Below, one piece after another: positions 17,373 through 26,895 of a stretch of DNA of 64,000 bases. A program made the position numbers and the translations under genes. A model generated the notes under the pieces. That model was given only the letters and a program-made list of their open reading frames with translations, made no database searches and was not told where the DNA came from. Origin of the DNA: Spirosoma sp. KCTC 42546. Lineage in GTDB: Bacteria; Bacteroidota; Bacteroidia; Cytophagales; Spirosomataceae. Within the stretch, counting starts at the first letter, position 1, and the number at the start of each line of letters is the position of its first letter. The DNA lies in the NCBI RefSeq assembly GCF_006965485.1, contig NZ_CP041360.1, forward strand, positions 8,350,501-8,414,500. Direction: 5' to 3'.

Positions 17373-18758
17373 ATGACTATTCGACTGGTACTTCCAATAC
17401 TAGGGATAGGGCTGCTGTTTAATAGCTTTGGCCCGTCAATACCACTAACTAAGCAGAAACAAACGAATCGGCCGCCCAACATTATTCTGATTCTGATCGA
17501 CGATATGGGTTCGGCCGATGTGGGTTGCTATCGCCCCAGCAATTCAGTCAATCAGGTGCCACCCACGCCCAACATCGACCGGCTGGCAGCCGAGGGTATT
17601 AAATTTACCAACTACTACAGCGCGGCCCCGATCTGTTCGCCCTCGCGAGTAGGCCTTCTTACGGGAAATGTACCCGGCAAATGGCGGATCACCTCATTTT
17701 TGGCCGAGCGAAAACACAACCGCACCTGCGAACAAGCCGATTTTCTGGACGCTTCGGCCCCCTCTGTAGCACGTGAACTTAAAACGGTGGGATATTCTAC
17801 GGCCCATTTTGGCAAATGGCACATGGGAGGTGGACGTGATGTTAATAATGCGCCCGGTATCCGACAATACGGTTTTGATGAATATGCCAGTACCTGGGAA
17901 AGCCCCGACCCTGACCCACTACTCACGTCGACCAACTGGATTTGGGCTAAATCAGATAGTGTGAAACGCTGGAACAGAACGGCCTACTTCGTTGATAAAA
18001 CTCTCGATTTTCTGAAGCGAAACCCAGGTAAACCCTGCTACATCAACCTTTGGCCCGACGATGTTCACACGCCTTGGGTACCTGACGAAACAACCCTCAA
18101 CGAGTTTCCAAAGGGAACCGAAAACCCACGTGAATTCAACGCCGTGCTGGCCGAACTCGACCTACAAATTGGTCGCCTGATGGCGGGCTTGAAAACATTG
18201 GGCATCGATGACAATACGCTCGTTATGTTTACCAGCGACAACGGCGCTTTGCCTACTTTCCAGGGAAAACGGTCGGGCACATTCCGAGGTAGCAAGCTTT
18301 CGCTTTACGAAGGTGGCATTCGGATGCCTTTCATCGTGCGCTATCCGGCTCGAACACCCAAAGGCAGCCTTGATAATCAGTCCATAGTGAGTGCAATTGA
18401 CTTACTGCCCACGTTGGTAAGTCTGGCGGGTAAAAAGGAGAACCGGGCTCGATCTGATGGTGAGAATATGGCACCGGTGCTGCTGGGTAAACCTGCTGTT
18501 CGAAAGAAACCCCTTTTCTGGGAATATGGTCGTAATAATGAATCGTTTCGCTACCCGGCAGGCCGCGACAAGAGCCCGAATCTGGCGATGCGGGAAGGAA
18601 ACTGGAAGCTGCTGGTGAATACCGATGGTTCTGGCGCGGAACTCTATAATCTTCTCACCGACCCTTCCGAGCAAACGGATGTAGCCAATCAGCACGCCAA
18701 GTTGGTGGGCGATATGCGAACTAAGTTACTAACCTGGCGGGCGGGTTTAGCAAAATGA
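17373..18758 (+). CDS. secreted sulfatase
   Basis: 461 residues. A hydrophobic N-terminal segment (1-20) suggests export. Asp43-Asp44 in ILIDDMGSADVG are metal ligands. The formylglycine site is Cys88 in APICSPSRVGLLTG, the C-x-P-S-R signature of type I sulfatases. FGKWHMGGG and FTSDNGALPTF complete the active site. It would cleave a sulfate ester from a glycan or small molecule. No formylglycine-generating enzyme is in the window. It is convergent with the TrpD-like gene, 13 bases away. Confidence 0.93.
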   Translation: MTIRLVLPILGIGLLFNSFGPSIPLTKQKQTNRPPNIILILIDDMGSADVGCYRPSNSVNQVPPTPNIDRLAAEGIKFTNYYSAAPICSPSRVGLLTGNVPGKWRITSFLAERKHNRTCEQADFLDASAPSVARELKTVGYSTAHFGKWHMGGGRDVNNAPGIRQYGFDEYASTWESPDPDPLLTSTNWIWAKSDSVKRWNRTAYFVDKTLDFLKRNPGKPCYINLWPDDVHTPWVPDETTLNEFPKGTENPREFNAVLAELDLQIGRLMAGLKTLGIDDNTLVMFTSDNGALPTFQGKRSGTFRGSKLSLYEGGIRMPFIVRYPARTPKGSLDNQSIVSAIDLLPTLVSLAGKKENRARSDGENMAPVLLGKPAVRKKPLFWEYGRNNESFRYPAGRDKSPNLAMREGNWKLLVNTDGSGAELYNLLTDPSEQTDVANQHAKLVGDMRTKLLTWRAGLAK

Positions 18759-18771
18759 CAATAGTAAAATC

Positions 18772-20031
18772 TTATCGCAACTGCCCTTCAATCCAATCGA
18801 GGCCTCGACCGTAGAGCGCGTGGGCAAATCGAACCCGGTTATCAAAATCGGCATTCGCCGTTTTCCCCTCAACCATAAATTGACGAACAAGTCGGGCATT
18901 ATCGAGTGCCTGAGGCTGCTCGTATTCTGTTTCGGTTTCGGTCCGAAAGGTGGAGAAAGCGCCTGAATCGCCCTCAAAATGCTGGAAAAACAAATGCCCT
19001 CGTGGCGTTCGAACGGCGCACAATACCCCACACGCCCGGCTGGTTGATGGAGCCAGGCTCCCTTCCAGGCCCCGTTTCAGGACAATAACGCCATCGAAGC
19101 CAGCCAACATCGCCAGTTCTGCCATTTTCATCTGGTAGGTAATATGAAATACTGACGTAACCAGAATTTGAGCATGACAGGGATTCAATACTTTTTCGAG
19201 CGTCGCCAGAAAAGGGCGTTTAATAATAACATGGCGACGATCTACCCAGCGATTCAGCGCGGGCGATAACGCTTTCTGATCAAGTACCCAGCCGTAGGAT
19301 GCCAAAGGCGTATCGAGTTCGTGGTTGCTTTGCAGAAACTGGCAACCCAGATTCATGTATAAATCAAGCGCGTTGAGCGTAAACTTGGGGCCTCCCGATC
19401 GGCCAACTAATGAGATGGCCCCGTAACCCCGTTTCTGAACTAGTTGCGCCAGCAGGGGCGTAATCAGGTAACTGTTCTCGACCCCATCAAACGGTTCGGC
19501 CAGTTGAACAAGTGGCCGGTCGGCACAACTCATTGAGCCAAAGCCGGGAGTGAATGTCCGTTCGGCGGCCCGCATCAGGCCCTGGTATTCTTCATTGGTC
19601 TCGTGCCGAACCCGCATGATACTAGCGGCAAGGCCCCGGAACGTTTCGCACCGACCATCGCTAAACAGGTAATCGCCCAGTTGCTCGGCTTCAGAGACTT
19701 GCAGGTTGGCCCCCCGAACCAGTTTAGTAGCAATGGGTAGTAAACCTTCCGGTAAATCGGGGCAAAGTTTGTTAATAAAAAAGGTTGGATGCGAGAAGGC
19801 TCCCTTTCCGATTACATCTTCCAATGTCCGCTCTTCGGCGGTTGGTCCTTTGGCCAATAAGGCTCCCAGAAAGGCTCCCCGTTGCAACGGATGGGCGGTT
19901 GGGTCAATTAATGCAGCTCTGCATTCCGTTAATAGTTCAGGGGTGAGCGGCTTACTACCGTACTTACCGATACCAATGTGTTTGATACCACGCCCAAGCG
20001 GGGTACTAGCAGCAGGTGCGTCCAGAACCAT
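18772..20031 (-). CDS. TrpD-like (anthranilate phosphoribosyltransferase family) protein
   Basis: 419 residues of the nucleoside phosphorylase/phosphoribosyltransferase type III fold. The N-terminal helical domain covers about 1-95. The phosphate loop is GFGSMSCADRP in place of the usual glycine-rich substrate loop, and SLVGRSGGPKFTLNALDL follows in the middle. This is like YbiB/TrpD2, relatives reported to bind nucleic acid rather than make tryptophan. No trp neighbours are present. Cytoplasmic. The start at 20031 is the first ATG. Confidence 0.75.
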   Translation of the reverse strand: MVLDAPAASTPLGRGIKHIGIGKYGSKPLTPELLTECRAALIDPTAHPLQRGAFLGALLAKGPTAEERTLEDVIGKGAFSHPTFFINKLCPDLPEGLLPIATKLVRGANLQVSEAEQLGDYLFSDGRCETFRGLAASIMRVRHETNEEYQGLMRAAERTFTPGFGSMSCADRPLVQLAEPFDGVENSYLITPLLAQLVQKRGYGAISLVGRSGGPKFTLNALDLYMNLGCQFLQSNHELDTPLASYGWVLDQKALSPALNRWVDRRHVIIKRPFLATLEKVLNPCHAQILVTSVFHITYQMKMAELAMLAGFDGVIVLKRGLEGSLAPSTSRACGVLCAVRTPRGHLFFQHFEGDSGAFSTFRTETETEYEQPQALDNARLVRQFMVEGKTANADFDNRVRFAHALYGRGLDWIEGQLR

Positions 20032-20272
20032 ATGACTAACTGGTTTAACTGAGAGATAGGGAGTAAGTAAATGTAAGTAAAAAAGATTGGCTTTTTAACC
20101 GCCAACTTGGCGAAAATGACCCTTTTACGTGATTTAGCGATCCGTTTATCATTAAAATCCTTTCTACTAAAGTCGTTGTCCAATTATGAAACAAGTATAA
20201 AGATTTAGTTTTGGCCTGTCGTAGCTAAAATGTTCTTCGTCAGCCAGTAACGTTCTATTATTTACCACGTCC

Positions 20273-21283
20273 ATGCTTCCAGTTCGCAACTTTATCTCAT
20301 CCCGAATACTGGCGTTCTTACTGCTAACAATCTTGCTGATTGGGGTAGAAGTGATGGTTACGCAAACAGTTGTTTTTGGCAAGAACCCACTATTGCTATC
20401 CGTAGGTGTATTAGTCGATTTGGTTTTCGTAACAACGGGCCTGTTTTACTGGATCGTGTCCAAACCGCTTCGGTTAGCTTCCAACCGACTTCTGCTGATA
20501 GCCTTACTCATGCTACGAGTAGCGCTTTTTATTTTACCATCGAACGCTCAGCTACCCAACCAGTTTTGGCCTTTTCTGTTGATTTTCAGTGAGGTAATGG
20601 TGCTGATCATTGCAGGATTACGTATCCGAACCATCGTCCAAACGTATCGACAGCTACGCCCAGCGACTGATCCAGAAACTGCTCTCCGACTGAGTATGGC
20701 AACCGTTTTCGGCGAACAGGCTTCAGCGTTTATGCTTGGCGAAGGGGTTATTCTGTATTATGTGCTGTTCGGCTGGCGGCTTCAGGCCGATGTTCCAACT
20801 AGTACTAAACCGCTGACAACTCACCGCCAATCGGGGCAACTAGCCTTGACTGTCGGGTTGCTGGTTGTAGGTTTAATCGAAGAAGTGGCCGTTCACCTGC
20901 TCGTAGCCCGCTGGAACCCAACTGCGGCAGTCTGGATAACCATCATTAGCGCTTATGGGATGCTGTTTTTTGTTGCCGATGCAATAGCAACCGCTAAACG
21001 ACCGTCGTACCTGTCGGACACTCACTTGCAGCTTCGTTTAGGCGTACGCTGGCGAGCTACCATTCTCCGATCGCAAATTGCCCATGTCTCGTTTATCAAT
21101 GAAAAACCGGCTAAACAATCTGGACTTCTTAATGGAGCATTCCTGACCAGTCCGAATCTTTTATTCGTTTTTACTGAACCGATTACCTTCATCGGGCCTT
21201 ATGGTATTCAGAAGAAGGTTAGTCGATTTACGATTTTTGTGGATGACCGAACGGCTTTCAACCAATACTTGTGCCGCGAGTAA
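20273..21283 (+). CDS. hypothetical multi-pass membrane protein
   Basis: 336 residues with about seven hydrophobic segments between residues 10 and 245, then a soluble C-terminal region (about 250-336) with a beta-rich pattern, PSYLSDTHLQLRLGVRW and so on. The C-terminal part resembles a small PH-like domain after membrane helices; this is an impression. It diverges from the TrpD-like gene. I cannot assign a function. Confidence 0.65.
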   Translation: MLPVRNFISSRILAFLLLTILLIGVEVMVTQTVVFGKNPLLLSVGVLVDLVFVTTGLFYWIVSKPLRLASNRLLLIALLMLRVALFILPSNAQLPNQFWPFLLIFSEVMVLIIAGLRIRTIVQTYRQLRPATDPETALRLSMATVFGEQASAFMLGEGVILYYVLFGWRLQADVPTSTKPLTTHRQSGQLALTVGLLVVGLIEEVAVHLLVARWNPTAAVWITIISAYGMLFFVADAIATAKRPSYLSDTHLQLRLGVRWRATILRSQIAHVSFINEKPAKQSGLLNGAFLTSPNLLFVFTEPITFIGPYGIQKKVSRFTIFVDDRTAFNQYLCRE

Positions 21284-21341
21284 ACCCGTTATAGAATTGT
21301 TGATCCTCTATTATTGTACTCGGATTAAGAGTTTGTGACAT

Positions 21342-24300
21342 ATGGCAGAACGCATCACCTACGGCAAAACATGGTGGGGCCAGCAGTGGCTAAACGCCCT
21401 GACAAGCATCGACATGGCGAACCGCATTCCACGCGGAAAAACCTATGCCAATCAGGGTGCCGTAATGGGATTACTGATTTCCAATAATCAGATTAGTGCC
21501 TCTATTAAAGGATCGGCTCCACGGCCGTATAAAACCAAGCTATCGGTACCCCTTTTTACGGATCAGGAAAAAGACTGGCTTCTGACCGAAATTCGGGAAA
21601 ATCCGGCCATACTGGCGCAACTGTTGAACCGCCAGCTCCCGCAGGAATTGACCGAATTTGCCAATCGGCGGGGCATCAAGCTATTTCCGAAGTCCTTTCA
21701 GGATTTGACGATGGGTTGCTCCTGCCCTGACTTCGCCGTGCCGTGCAAGCACCTGGCGGCCGTTATTTATATCATTGCCAACGAAATTGACAGAAATCCT
21801 TTCCTGGTTTTCCAGCTAAAAGGCCTGGATATTCTGGAAGAACTCCAGAAAGATCAGGCCAACACGATCGGTGGGAACATGGGGGCCGTTTTTTCGTTCA
21901 AAGAAATCTGTACCGACGAGTTCCCGGATGATGAAGATTGGGTACCTGACGAAAAAGCGCGGGCCAGCCTGGATTTTGCTGCCATTCCATCCTTATCGGA
22001 CCAACTACTGGGTCTGCTTTCGCCCGATGTAACGTTTACCAAAGGTGACTTCCATAAATCGCTGGCCAAAGCGTACAAGTTATTCAGTAAGCCTATATCC
22101 GATATAAAACCGTTCTCGCAGGAAGAGCGGCCCAACTTCAGCGACAGCATCGAGCTACAACTCGATGAAGTTATGTCGGTGAAGAAAATCAGTATGTTTA
22201 GTGAGCATGGCGAACAACGATCGCTCAGCGGCTTCACCTTAAGCGACCTGATTAGCTGGCTCGATACGCTCACCGAAGCCGACTGGCCTGAAATGAGCGA
22301 TTCGGTTCGATCGTTGTACCTGACTCATCAGTTCTCAGCGGCTCTGCTTCGCCGGGGAGCAATCGTACCCCAATTGCTGCGGGTCGGGCCAGCCGAAGAA
22401 CACTACCGGGTACGGTGGATTCCGGCGACACTGAACGAAGCCGTTAAACAGGTAACCGACCGACTGAACACGCAAATTCCGCCAACACTGCTGACGGTTC
22501 GCTGGCAGAAAGAATGGCTGGCGCTACCCGGCGAGCAACTGACTCTGACACTCTGCTCGCTGTTTTTGCGTAAGGTTATCAAACCAACAACCATTGAACT
22601 TTGGGAACGATGGCCCCTCGAAGACGCCGATCGATTGTTTTTTGGTATCGAAACCTTACGATTTGAAGGGTTTGGTCGGAAAGAGATGCCATTGGCGATG
22701 CAGCTATGGCTAAACGATTTTTTCCTAACCCACAAGCGATTCGTACCAATTCTGGCCGTTGAGGAAAATGAATACGGCGATGAGTTTCGGATGAGTCTGC
22801 TTATTCGCGACCGCGACGCCACTGATACGGGAGGAACGCCCGCAGCCCCCATACCTTTACCAGACTTATTAGCCAAAAAGAAACACGCACCCATTCGGAT
22901 GGCGGTTTTGCAGGATTTGCTGGTGCTATCCCGGCACTTTCCTGATTTAGCCAAGTTGACCCGGTTGGGTGGGGGCGCTTACCTCGCCTACTCCCCTTCT
23001 GAATTTGTCCAGGTTTTGCTCGATACGCTGCCGCGCATGCAGTTGCTGGGCATTGCGCTCTGGCTACCGAAGTCACTTCAACACTGGGTTCGTCCGCAGG
23101 TAGGAGCACGATTGAAAGCGAAAGTCACAGCCGATGACGCCTTCATGCGCCTGGACGATATGCTGACCTTCGATTGGCAGGTTGCCCTTGGTGATGAGAT
23201 GGTAAGCGTGAGTGAATTTCAGAAATTAGTCGGTCGCACAACGGGCTTGGTCAAGATCAAAGATCAGTACGTATTGATTGACCCAAATGAGCTAACCAAA
23301 CTTTATAAACAACTCGAAAACCCGCCCGAACTTACAGGTTCAGACTTGCTCAAAGCGGCTTTATCGGAAGAATACAGAGGTGGGCGCCTGGGCATTTCGC
23401 CCGAGGTTCGGAAACTGGTCAAACAGTTTACCGAAAGTGCTGCCCAGCCCCTGCCCGATGCGTTACATGCCACCCTACGGCCCTATCAGCATCGGGGTTA
23501 TGATTGGCTTGTCAAGAATACAGCCCTCGGTATGGGAAGCCTGTTGGCTGATGATATGGGACTAGGTAAAACCCTGCAAATCATCGCTCTACTTCTAAAG
23601 TTTAAACAGGAAGGCCGATTTAAGAAACAAAAGGGGCTGGTTGTTTTACCAACTACATTGCTGACGAACTGGCAAAAAGAAATAGCCCGGTTTGCCCCCG
23701 ACTTACAGGCTCAGGTTTATCATGGTTCGAGTCGTAAACTCCCAACCGCCGACGATACGTATGATTTACTTCTGACGACTTACGGCGTGATTCGGAGCGA
23801 TCTCGATAAGCTCAAGAAAACGACCTGGGCAGTAGTCGTTATCGACGAAGCTCAGAACATTAAAAACTCCGATACCGAGCAGACAAAAGCCGTTAAAGCA
23901 TTAAAAGCACCAATTCGGATTGCGCTCAGCGGTACGCCTGTTGAGAACCGATTGTCGGAGTTCTGGAGTATTATGGACTTCGTAAACAAGGGGTATCTGG
24001 GCGGTTTGAGCAAATTCAACGAGGAGTTTGGCAAGCCCATTCAGCAGGAGCGCGACCACCAGAAACTCGATCAATTCCGGCGAATCACGAGTCCGTTTTT
24101 ACTCCGGCGCGTTAAAACTGACCGAAGCATCATCAGCGACCTCCCCGATAAAATCGAGAACAATCAATTCTGTGCCCTCACTACAGAACAAGCTGCTCTA
24201 TACCAAAGTGTTGTTCAGGAAAGCTTACGAGCCATTGAGGAAAAAGACGGCATCGCTCGTCGGGGTCTGGTTCTGAAACTAATGACTGCACTCAAGCAGA

Positions 24301-24890
24301 TCGGCAACCACCCGCAACAATATCTGAAGAAGAGCAACAGCAAAGATGGCGGTCCTTCACCTGCTCTTTCCGGCAAGGCCACCTTGCTACTCAGTCTGCT
24401 CGAAACGATTTATGCCAACCACGAGAAAGTGCTGATTTTCACGCAATACCGTGAAATGGGTGAATTACTATCCCAATTTATCCAGCAGACATTCGGTCAG
24501 CAACCGCTGTTTCTGCATGGTGGCACCTCCCGCCCTGACCGCGACCAGATGGTTGAACAGTTTCAGAAGAATCGCAGCGACCACACGTTTATTCTGTCGC
24601 TTAAAGCCGGTGGTACTGGCCTGAACCTAACCCAGGCCAACCACGTCATTCACTATGATTTATGGTGGAATCCGGCTGTCGAATCGCAAGCCACCGACCG
24701 GGCCTTCCGCATCGGTCAAACGAAGAACGTATGGGTGTATCGGCTTATGAACCAGGGTACACTCGAAGAAAAAATCGACGCCATGATCCGCTCCAAACGC
24801 GAACTAGCCGACCTCAGCGTCAAAACCGGCGAAACCTGGCTGGGCGATTTGAGTGATACGGAGTTGAAAGAGCTGGTGAGTTTGGGGTAA
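21342..24890 (+). CDS. SNF2-family helicase with SWIM zinc finger
   Basis: 1182 residues. A SWIM zinc finger C-x-C-x7-C-x-H is seen near residues 127-139 (CSCPDFAVPCKH). The C-terminal half carries the SNF2 ATPase: GSLLADDMGLGKTLQII (motif I), VVIDEAQNIKN (motif II, DEAQ), ALSGTPVENRL (III), LSLKAGGTGLNLT (V) and DRAFRIGQTKNVWV (VI). Such proteins move along DNA and remodel bound proteins. The last 25 codons are duplicated 1.8 kb downstream (26737-26815). The gene ends just before a 62-bp perfect palindrome. Confidence 0.93.
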   Translation: MAERITYGKTWWGQQWLNALTSIDMANRIPRGKTYANQGAVMGLLISNNQISASIKGSAPRPYKTKLSVPLFTDQEKDWLLTEIRENPAILAQLLNRQLPQELTEFANRRGIKLFPKSFQDLTMGCSCPDFAVPCKHLAAVIYIIANEIDRNPFLVFQLKGLDILEELQKDQANTIGGNMGAVFSFKEICTDEFPDDEDWVPDEKARASLDFAAIPSLSDQLLGLLSPDVTFTKGDFHKSLAKAYKLFSKPISDIKPFSQEERPNFSDSIELQLDEVMSVKKISMFSEHGEQRSLSGFTLSDLISWLDTLTEADWPEMSDSVRSLYLTHQFSAALLRRGAIVPQLLRVGPAEEHYRVRWIPATLNEAVKQVTDRLNTQIPPTLLTVRWQKEWLALPGEQLTLTLCSLFLRKVIKPTTIELWERWPLEDADRLFFGIETLRFEGFGRKEMPLAMQLWLNDFFLTHKRFVPILAVEENEYGDEFRMSLLIRDRDATDTGGTPAAPIPLPDLLAKKKHAPIRMAVLQDLLVLSRHFPDLAKLTRLGGGAYLAYSPSEFVQVLLDTLPRMQLLGIALWLPKSLQHWVRPQVGARLKAKVTADDAFMRLDDMLTFDWQVALGDEMVSVSEFQKLVGRTTGLVKIKDQYVLIDPNELTKLYKQLENPPELTGSDLLKAALSEEYRGGRLGISPEVRKLVKQFTESAAQPLPDALHATLRPYQHRGYDWLVKNTALGMGSLLADDMGLGKTLQIIALLLKFKQEGRFKKQKGLVVLPTTLLTNWQKEIARFAPDLQAQVYHGSSRKLPTADDTYDLLLTTYGVIRSDLDKLKKTTWAVVVIDEAQNIKNSDTEQTKAVKALKAPIRIALSGTPVENRLSEFWSIMDFVNKGYLGGLSKFNEEFGKPIQQERDHQKLDQFRRITSPFLLRRVKTDRSIISDLPDKIENNQFCALTTEQAALYQSVVQESLRAIEEKDGIARRGLVLKLMTALKQIGNHPQQYLKKSNSKDGGPSPALSGKATLLLSLLETIYANHEKVLIFTQYREMGELLSQFIQQTFGQQPLFLHGGTSRPDRDQMVEQFQKNRSDHTFILSLKAGGTGLNLTQANHVIHYDLWWNPAVESQATDRAFRIGQTKNVWVYRLMNQGTLEEKIDAMIRSKRELADLSVKTGETWLGDLSDTELKELVSLG

Positions 24891-24970
24891 TTTTCAGCAA
24901 AAAGTGTTAATTGGATGAGTTTATTCAGTGAATTAACGTTAATTCACTGAATAAACTCATCCAATTAATG
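24811..24970. repeat. 160-bp direct repeat, copy A (helicase 3' end plus palindrome)
   Basis: The helicase's last 25 codons, stop and palindrome recur at 26736-26895, with 11 mismatches in 160 bases by my count (about 93% identity). The two copies flank 1,765 bases carrying the AAA ATPase and two small frames. Copy A is the complete helicase end. Confidence 0.9.
24907..24968. repeat. 62-bp perfect palindrome
   Basis: 30-bp arms meet at a central CG, so the whole 62 bases read the same on both strands. The ATG of the AAA ATPase begins at the last base of the right arm (24968). Unlike the related copy at 26825-26900 there is no T tract after it, so it is a poor terminator. Confidence 0.9.
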
Positions 24971-26104
24971 AAATCGCGGATTCCACGTAGTATTCAACCG
25001 ACTATCGCGTCGCAGCTTCGATCAAATAAAGTGATTTTGTTAGTTGGCGCAAGACGGGTTGGTAAGACCGTGCTGATGAATCAACTGGCGGATTCATTTG
25101 ATGGCACGAAACTGCTTCTTAATGGTGATGACCTCAGCACCGCTGACTTGCTAAATGATCGGCGTGTTGCCAGCTACAAACGCTGGCTGGGCGACACACA
25201 ACTACTGCTTATTGACGAAGCCCAGGTAATTCCAGAGGTTGGCCGGTCGTTGAAACTGCTGATCGATTCGTTCCCGGATCTGACCATATTCGCCACAGGA
25301 TCGTCGGCTTTTGACCTGGCAAATCGGGCGGGGGAACCGTTGGTAGGCCGTCAGCTTACCCATACGCTCTATCCATTAGCTCAACTCGAACTATCAGCAA
25401 CGGAAACCTATTTTCAAACGCGTGACCAGTTGACTGACCGGCTCATTTTCGGTAGTTATCCAGATGTGGTACAGATGGAAAATACCAATGACCGCATTGA
25501 CTACCTAAAAGGCATGGTATCGTCGTATTTGCTAAAAGACATCCTCTTATTCGAACAGGTAAGAAACGCCCACAAAATGCTTCAGCTACTCCAACTAGTT
25601 GCCTATCAGGCAGGTAGTGAGGTATCGACGGATGAACTGAGCAGACAACTACAGATTGATCGAAATACGGTGGTCAGGTATCTTGATCTGTTTACAAAGG
25701 TATTCATACTCTTCCGATTAGGCGGCTATAGCAACAACCTACGCAAGGAAGTGACGAAATCATCGAAATGGTATTTCTTTGACAACGGGATTCGTAATGC
25801 ACTGATTAACAACTTTAGTCTGCCTGATCAACGCAACGATATGGGTGCTTTATGGGAAAACTACCTGGTTTCGGAACGTATCAAGCGCAACGCTTATCTA
25901 CGAAGTCAGGCAATACCTTACTTCTGGCGAACGTATGATCAACAGGAGCTTGATTGGCTAGAAGAAACCAATGGCCAGTTGAGCGCTTTTGAAATGAAGT
26001 GGAATACAAACCGCGTTCGTTTTCCCAAAGCCTTCCAAACAGCTTATCCAGAGGCTTCTTTATCCGTTGTGAATCCTGATAATTATTTGGAGTTTGTTAC
26101 ATGA
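24968..26104 (+). CDS. AAA-family ATPase with DUF4143-like C-terminus
   Basis: 378 residues. The N-terminal AAA module has a Walker A loop VGARRVGKTVL near residues 26-36 and a Walker B LLLIDEAQVIP near residue 80. Sensor TGSSAFDLANR follows, then REPLVGRQ-like GEPLVGRQLTHTLYP. The C-terminal part, with ELDWLEETNGQLSAFEMKW, is the nuclease-like fold of DUF4143 proteins. The family is common and has no settled role. The start codon sits in the right arm of the palindrome, which could hide it from ribosomes. It is the main gene of the inserted cassette. Confidence 0.88.
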   Translation: MKSRIPRSIQPTIASQLRSNKVILLVGARRVGKTVLMNQLADSFDGTKLLLNGDDLSTADLLNDRRVASYKRWLGDTQLLLIDEAQVIPEVGRSLKLLIDSFPDLTIFATGSSAFDLANRAGEPLVGRQLTHTLYPLAQLELSATETYFQTRDQLTDRLIFGSYPDVVQMENTNDRIDYLKGMVSSYLLKDILLFEQVRNAHKMLQLLQLVAYQAGSEVSTDELSRQLQIDRNTVVRYLDLFTKVFILFRLGGYSNNLRKEVTKSSKWYFFDNGIRNALINNFSLPDQRNDMGALWENYLVSERIKRNAYLRSQAIPYFWRTYDQQELDWLEETNGQLSAFEMKWNTNRVRFPKAFQTAYPEASLSVVNPDNYLEFVT

Positions 26105-26143
26105 CATAATTAACTTGAATGTTTTGACTCTCTAACTAAAGAC

Positions 26144-26485
26144 ATGGTATATAATTCAGACACAATGCCACTGATTCCAACTCGTTCTGCCCAAGAAATC
26201 ACATTTGCAGACTTCATACTCGTTCATCACCTGCCCCCTGGTATGGGTCAAGGATATGTGCATGCATCTCACCCAGCCGATTCGTGTTCGGTTGCTCAGG
26301 TACTCAATATTGCCAGATACAGCAATTCAACAATATTGCAAACTGATATAGGCCAAATTAACCTCAGTGCTATGGATGAAGGTGATGCCTACAAAATTGA
26401 TATGTGTCGTCATCTGCTTAGTCCCGCAACTACGCTTGCTATAGCCAAAAGGCTTGCAAAAAATAAAACTAAAGTTTCTCCCTAA
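26144..26485 (+). CDS. hypothetical protein, probably 5' part of a frameshifted gene
   Basis: 113 residues, no recognised family. Two starts are possible, ATG at 26144 and ATG at 26165. The frame ends after KRLAKNKTKVSP. Just before, an A6 run at 26458-26463 lies where removal of one A would continue the reading into the next frame (26454-26729), producing a protein of about 190 residues. This suggests a one-base change or programmed slippage, not two genes. It lies 39 bases after the ATPase stop, inside the cassette. Confidence 0.5.
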   Translation: MVYNSDTMPLIPTRSAQEITFADFILVHHLPPGMGQGYVHASHPADSCSVAQVLNIARYSNSTILQTDIGQINLSAMDEGDAYKIDMCRHLLSPATTLAIAKRLAKNKTKVSP

Positions 26486-26729
26486 AGGTGTTTTTTTAGC
26501 CCATTCTCAAAAAGTTAAGTTAATTCACAATGCTGATTTTAGCGCTGATACTATCGACAGCTATCAACCAACTGAAAAGATAAGGCACTTTTTATGTCAT
26601 TATACCTTGGCGAAGGGAAGTGATGGTCCTAGCAAACATCCCCGTTTTCTATTTCTCAAATCAGAATACGATAGACTTATCAAGAAAGATCAATTCATTG
26701 AGCTAACGCTTACTTATGATTTTGATTAG
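26454..26729 (+). CDS. hypothetical protein, probably 3' part of a frameshifted gene
   Basis: The frame opens at TTG 26454 with MQKIKLKFLPKGVF. It overlaps the previous frame by 32 bases and has no proper ATG, which fits a continuation after a frameshift at the A6 run. The C-terminal part FLFLKSEYDRLIKKDQFIEL looks like well-folded coding sequence. It ends 7 bases before copy B of the direct repeat. Family unknown. Confidence 0.45.
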   Translation: MQKIKLKFLPKGVFLAHSQKVKLIHNADFSADTIDSYQPTEKIRHFLCHYTLAKGSDGPSKHPRFLFLKSEYDRLIKKDQFIELTLTYDFD

Positions 26730-26735
26730 TCCTTA

Positions 26736-26895
26736 ACCTCAGCGTCAAAACCGGCGAAACCTGGCTGGGAGATTTAAGTGATACGGAGCTGAAGGAACCG
26801 GTGAGTTTGGGGTAATTTTCAGCAAAAAGCATCAATTGGATGAGTTTATTCAGTGAATTAACATTAATTCACTGAATAAACTCATCCAATTGATG
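26736..26895. repeat. 160-bp direct repeat, copy B
   Basis: This is the partner of 24811-24970. It contains the helicase tail remnant and most of an extended palindrome. It lies directly before the 3' end of the convergent Gfo/Idh gene. Confidence 0.9.
26737..26815 (+). pseudogene. remnant of the helicase 3' end, copy B
   Basis: It encodes LSVKTGETWLGDLSDTELKEPVSLG and a stop, identical to the helicase C-terminus except Pro for Leu. Six base differences occur in the coding part. No start codon or upstream helicase sequence is present. It belongs to the 160-bp repeat copy B (26736-26895). Confidence 0.9.

Noticed and set aside
18772..20031. Anthranilate phosphoribosyltransferase for tryptophan synthesis
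   Set aside because: The substrate loop differs from TrpD and there are no other trp genes nearby.
24811..26895. Transposon or insertion sequence
   Set aside because: No transposase or terminal inverted repeats were seen at the ends of the block, and the flanking repeat is far too long for a target-site duplication.
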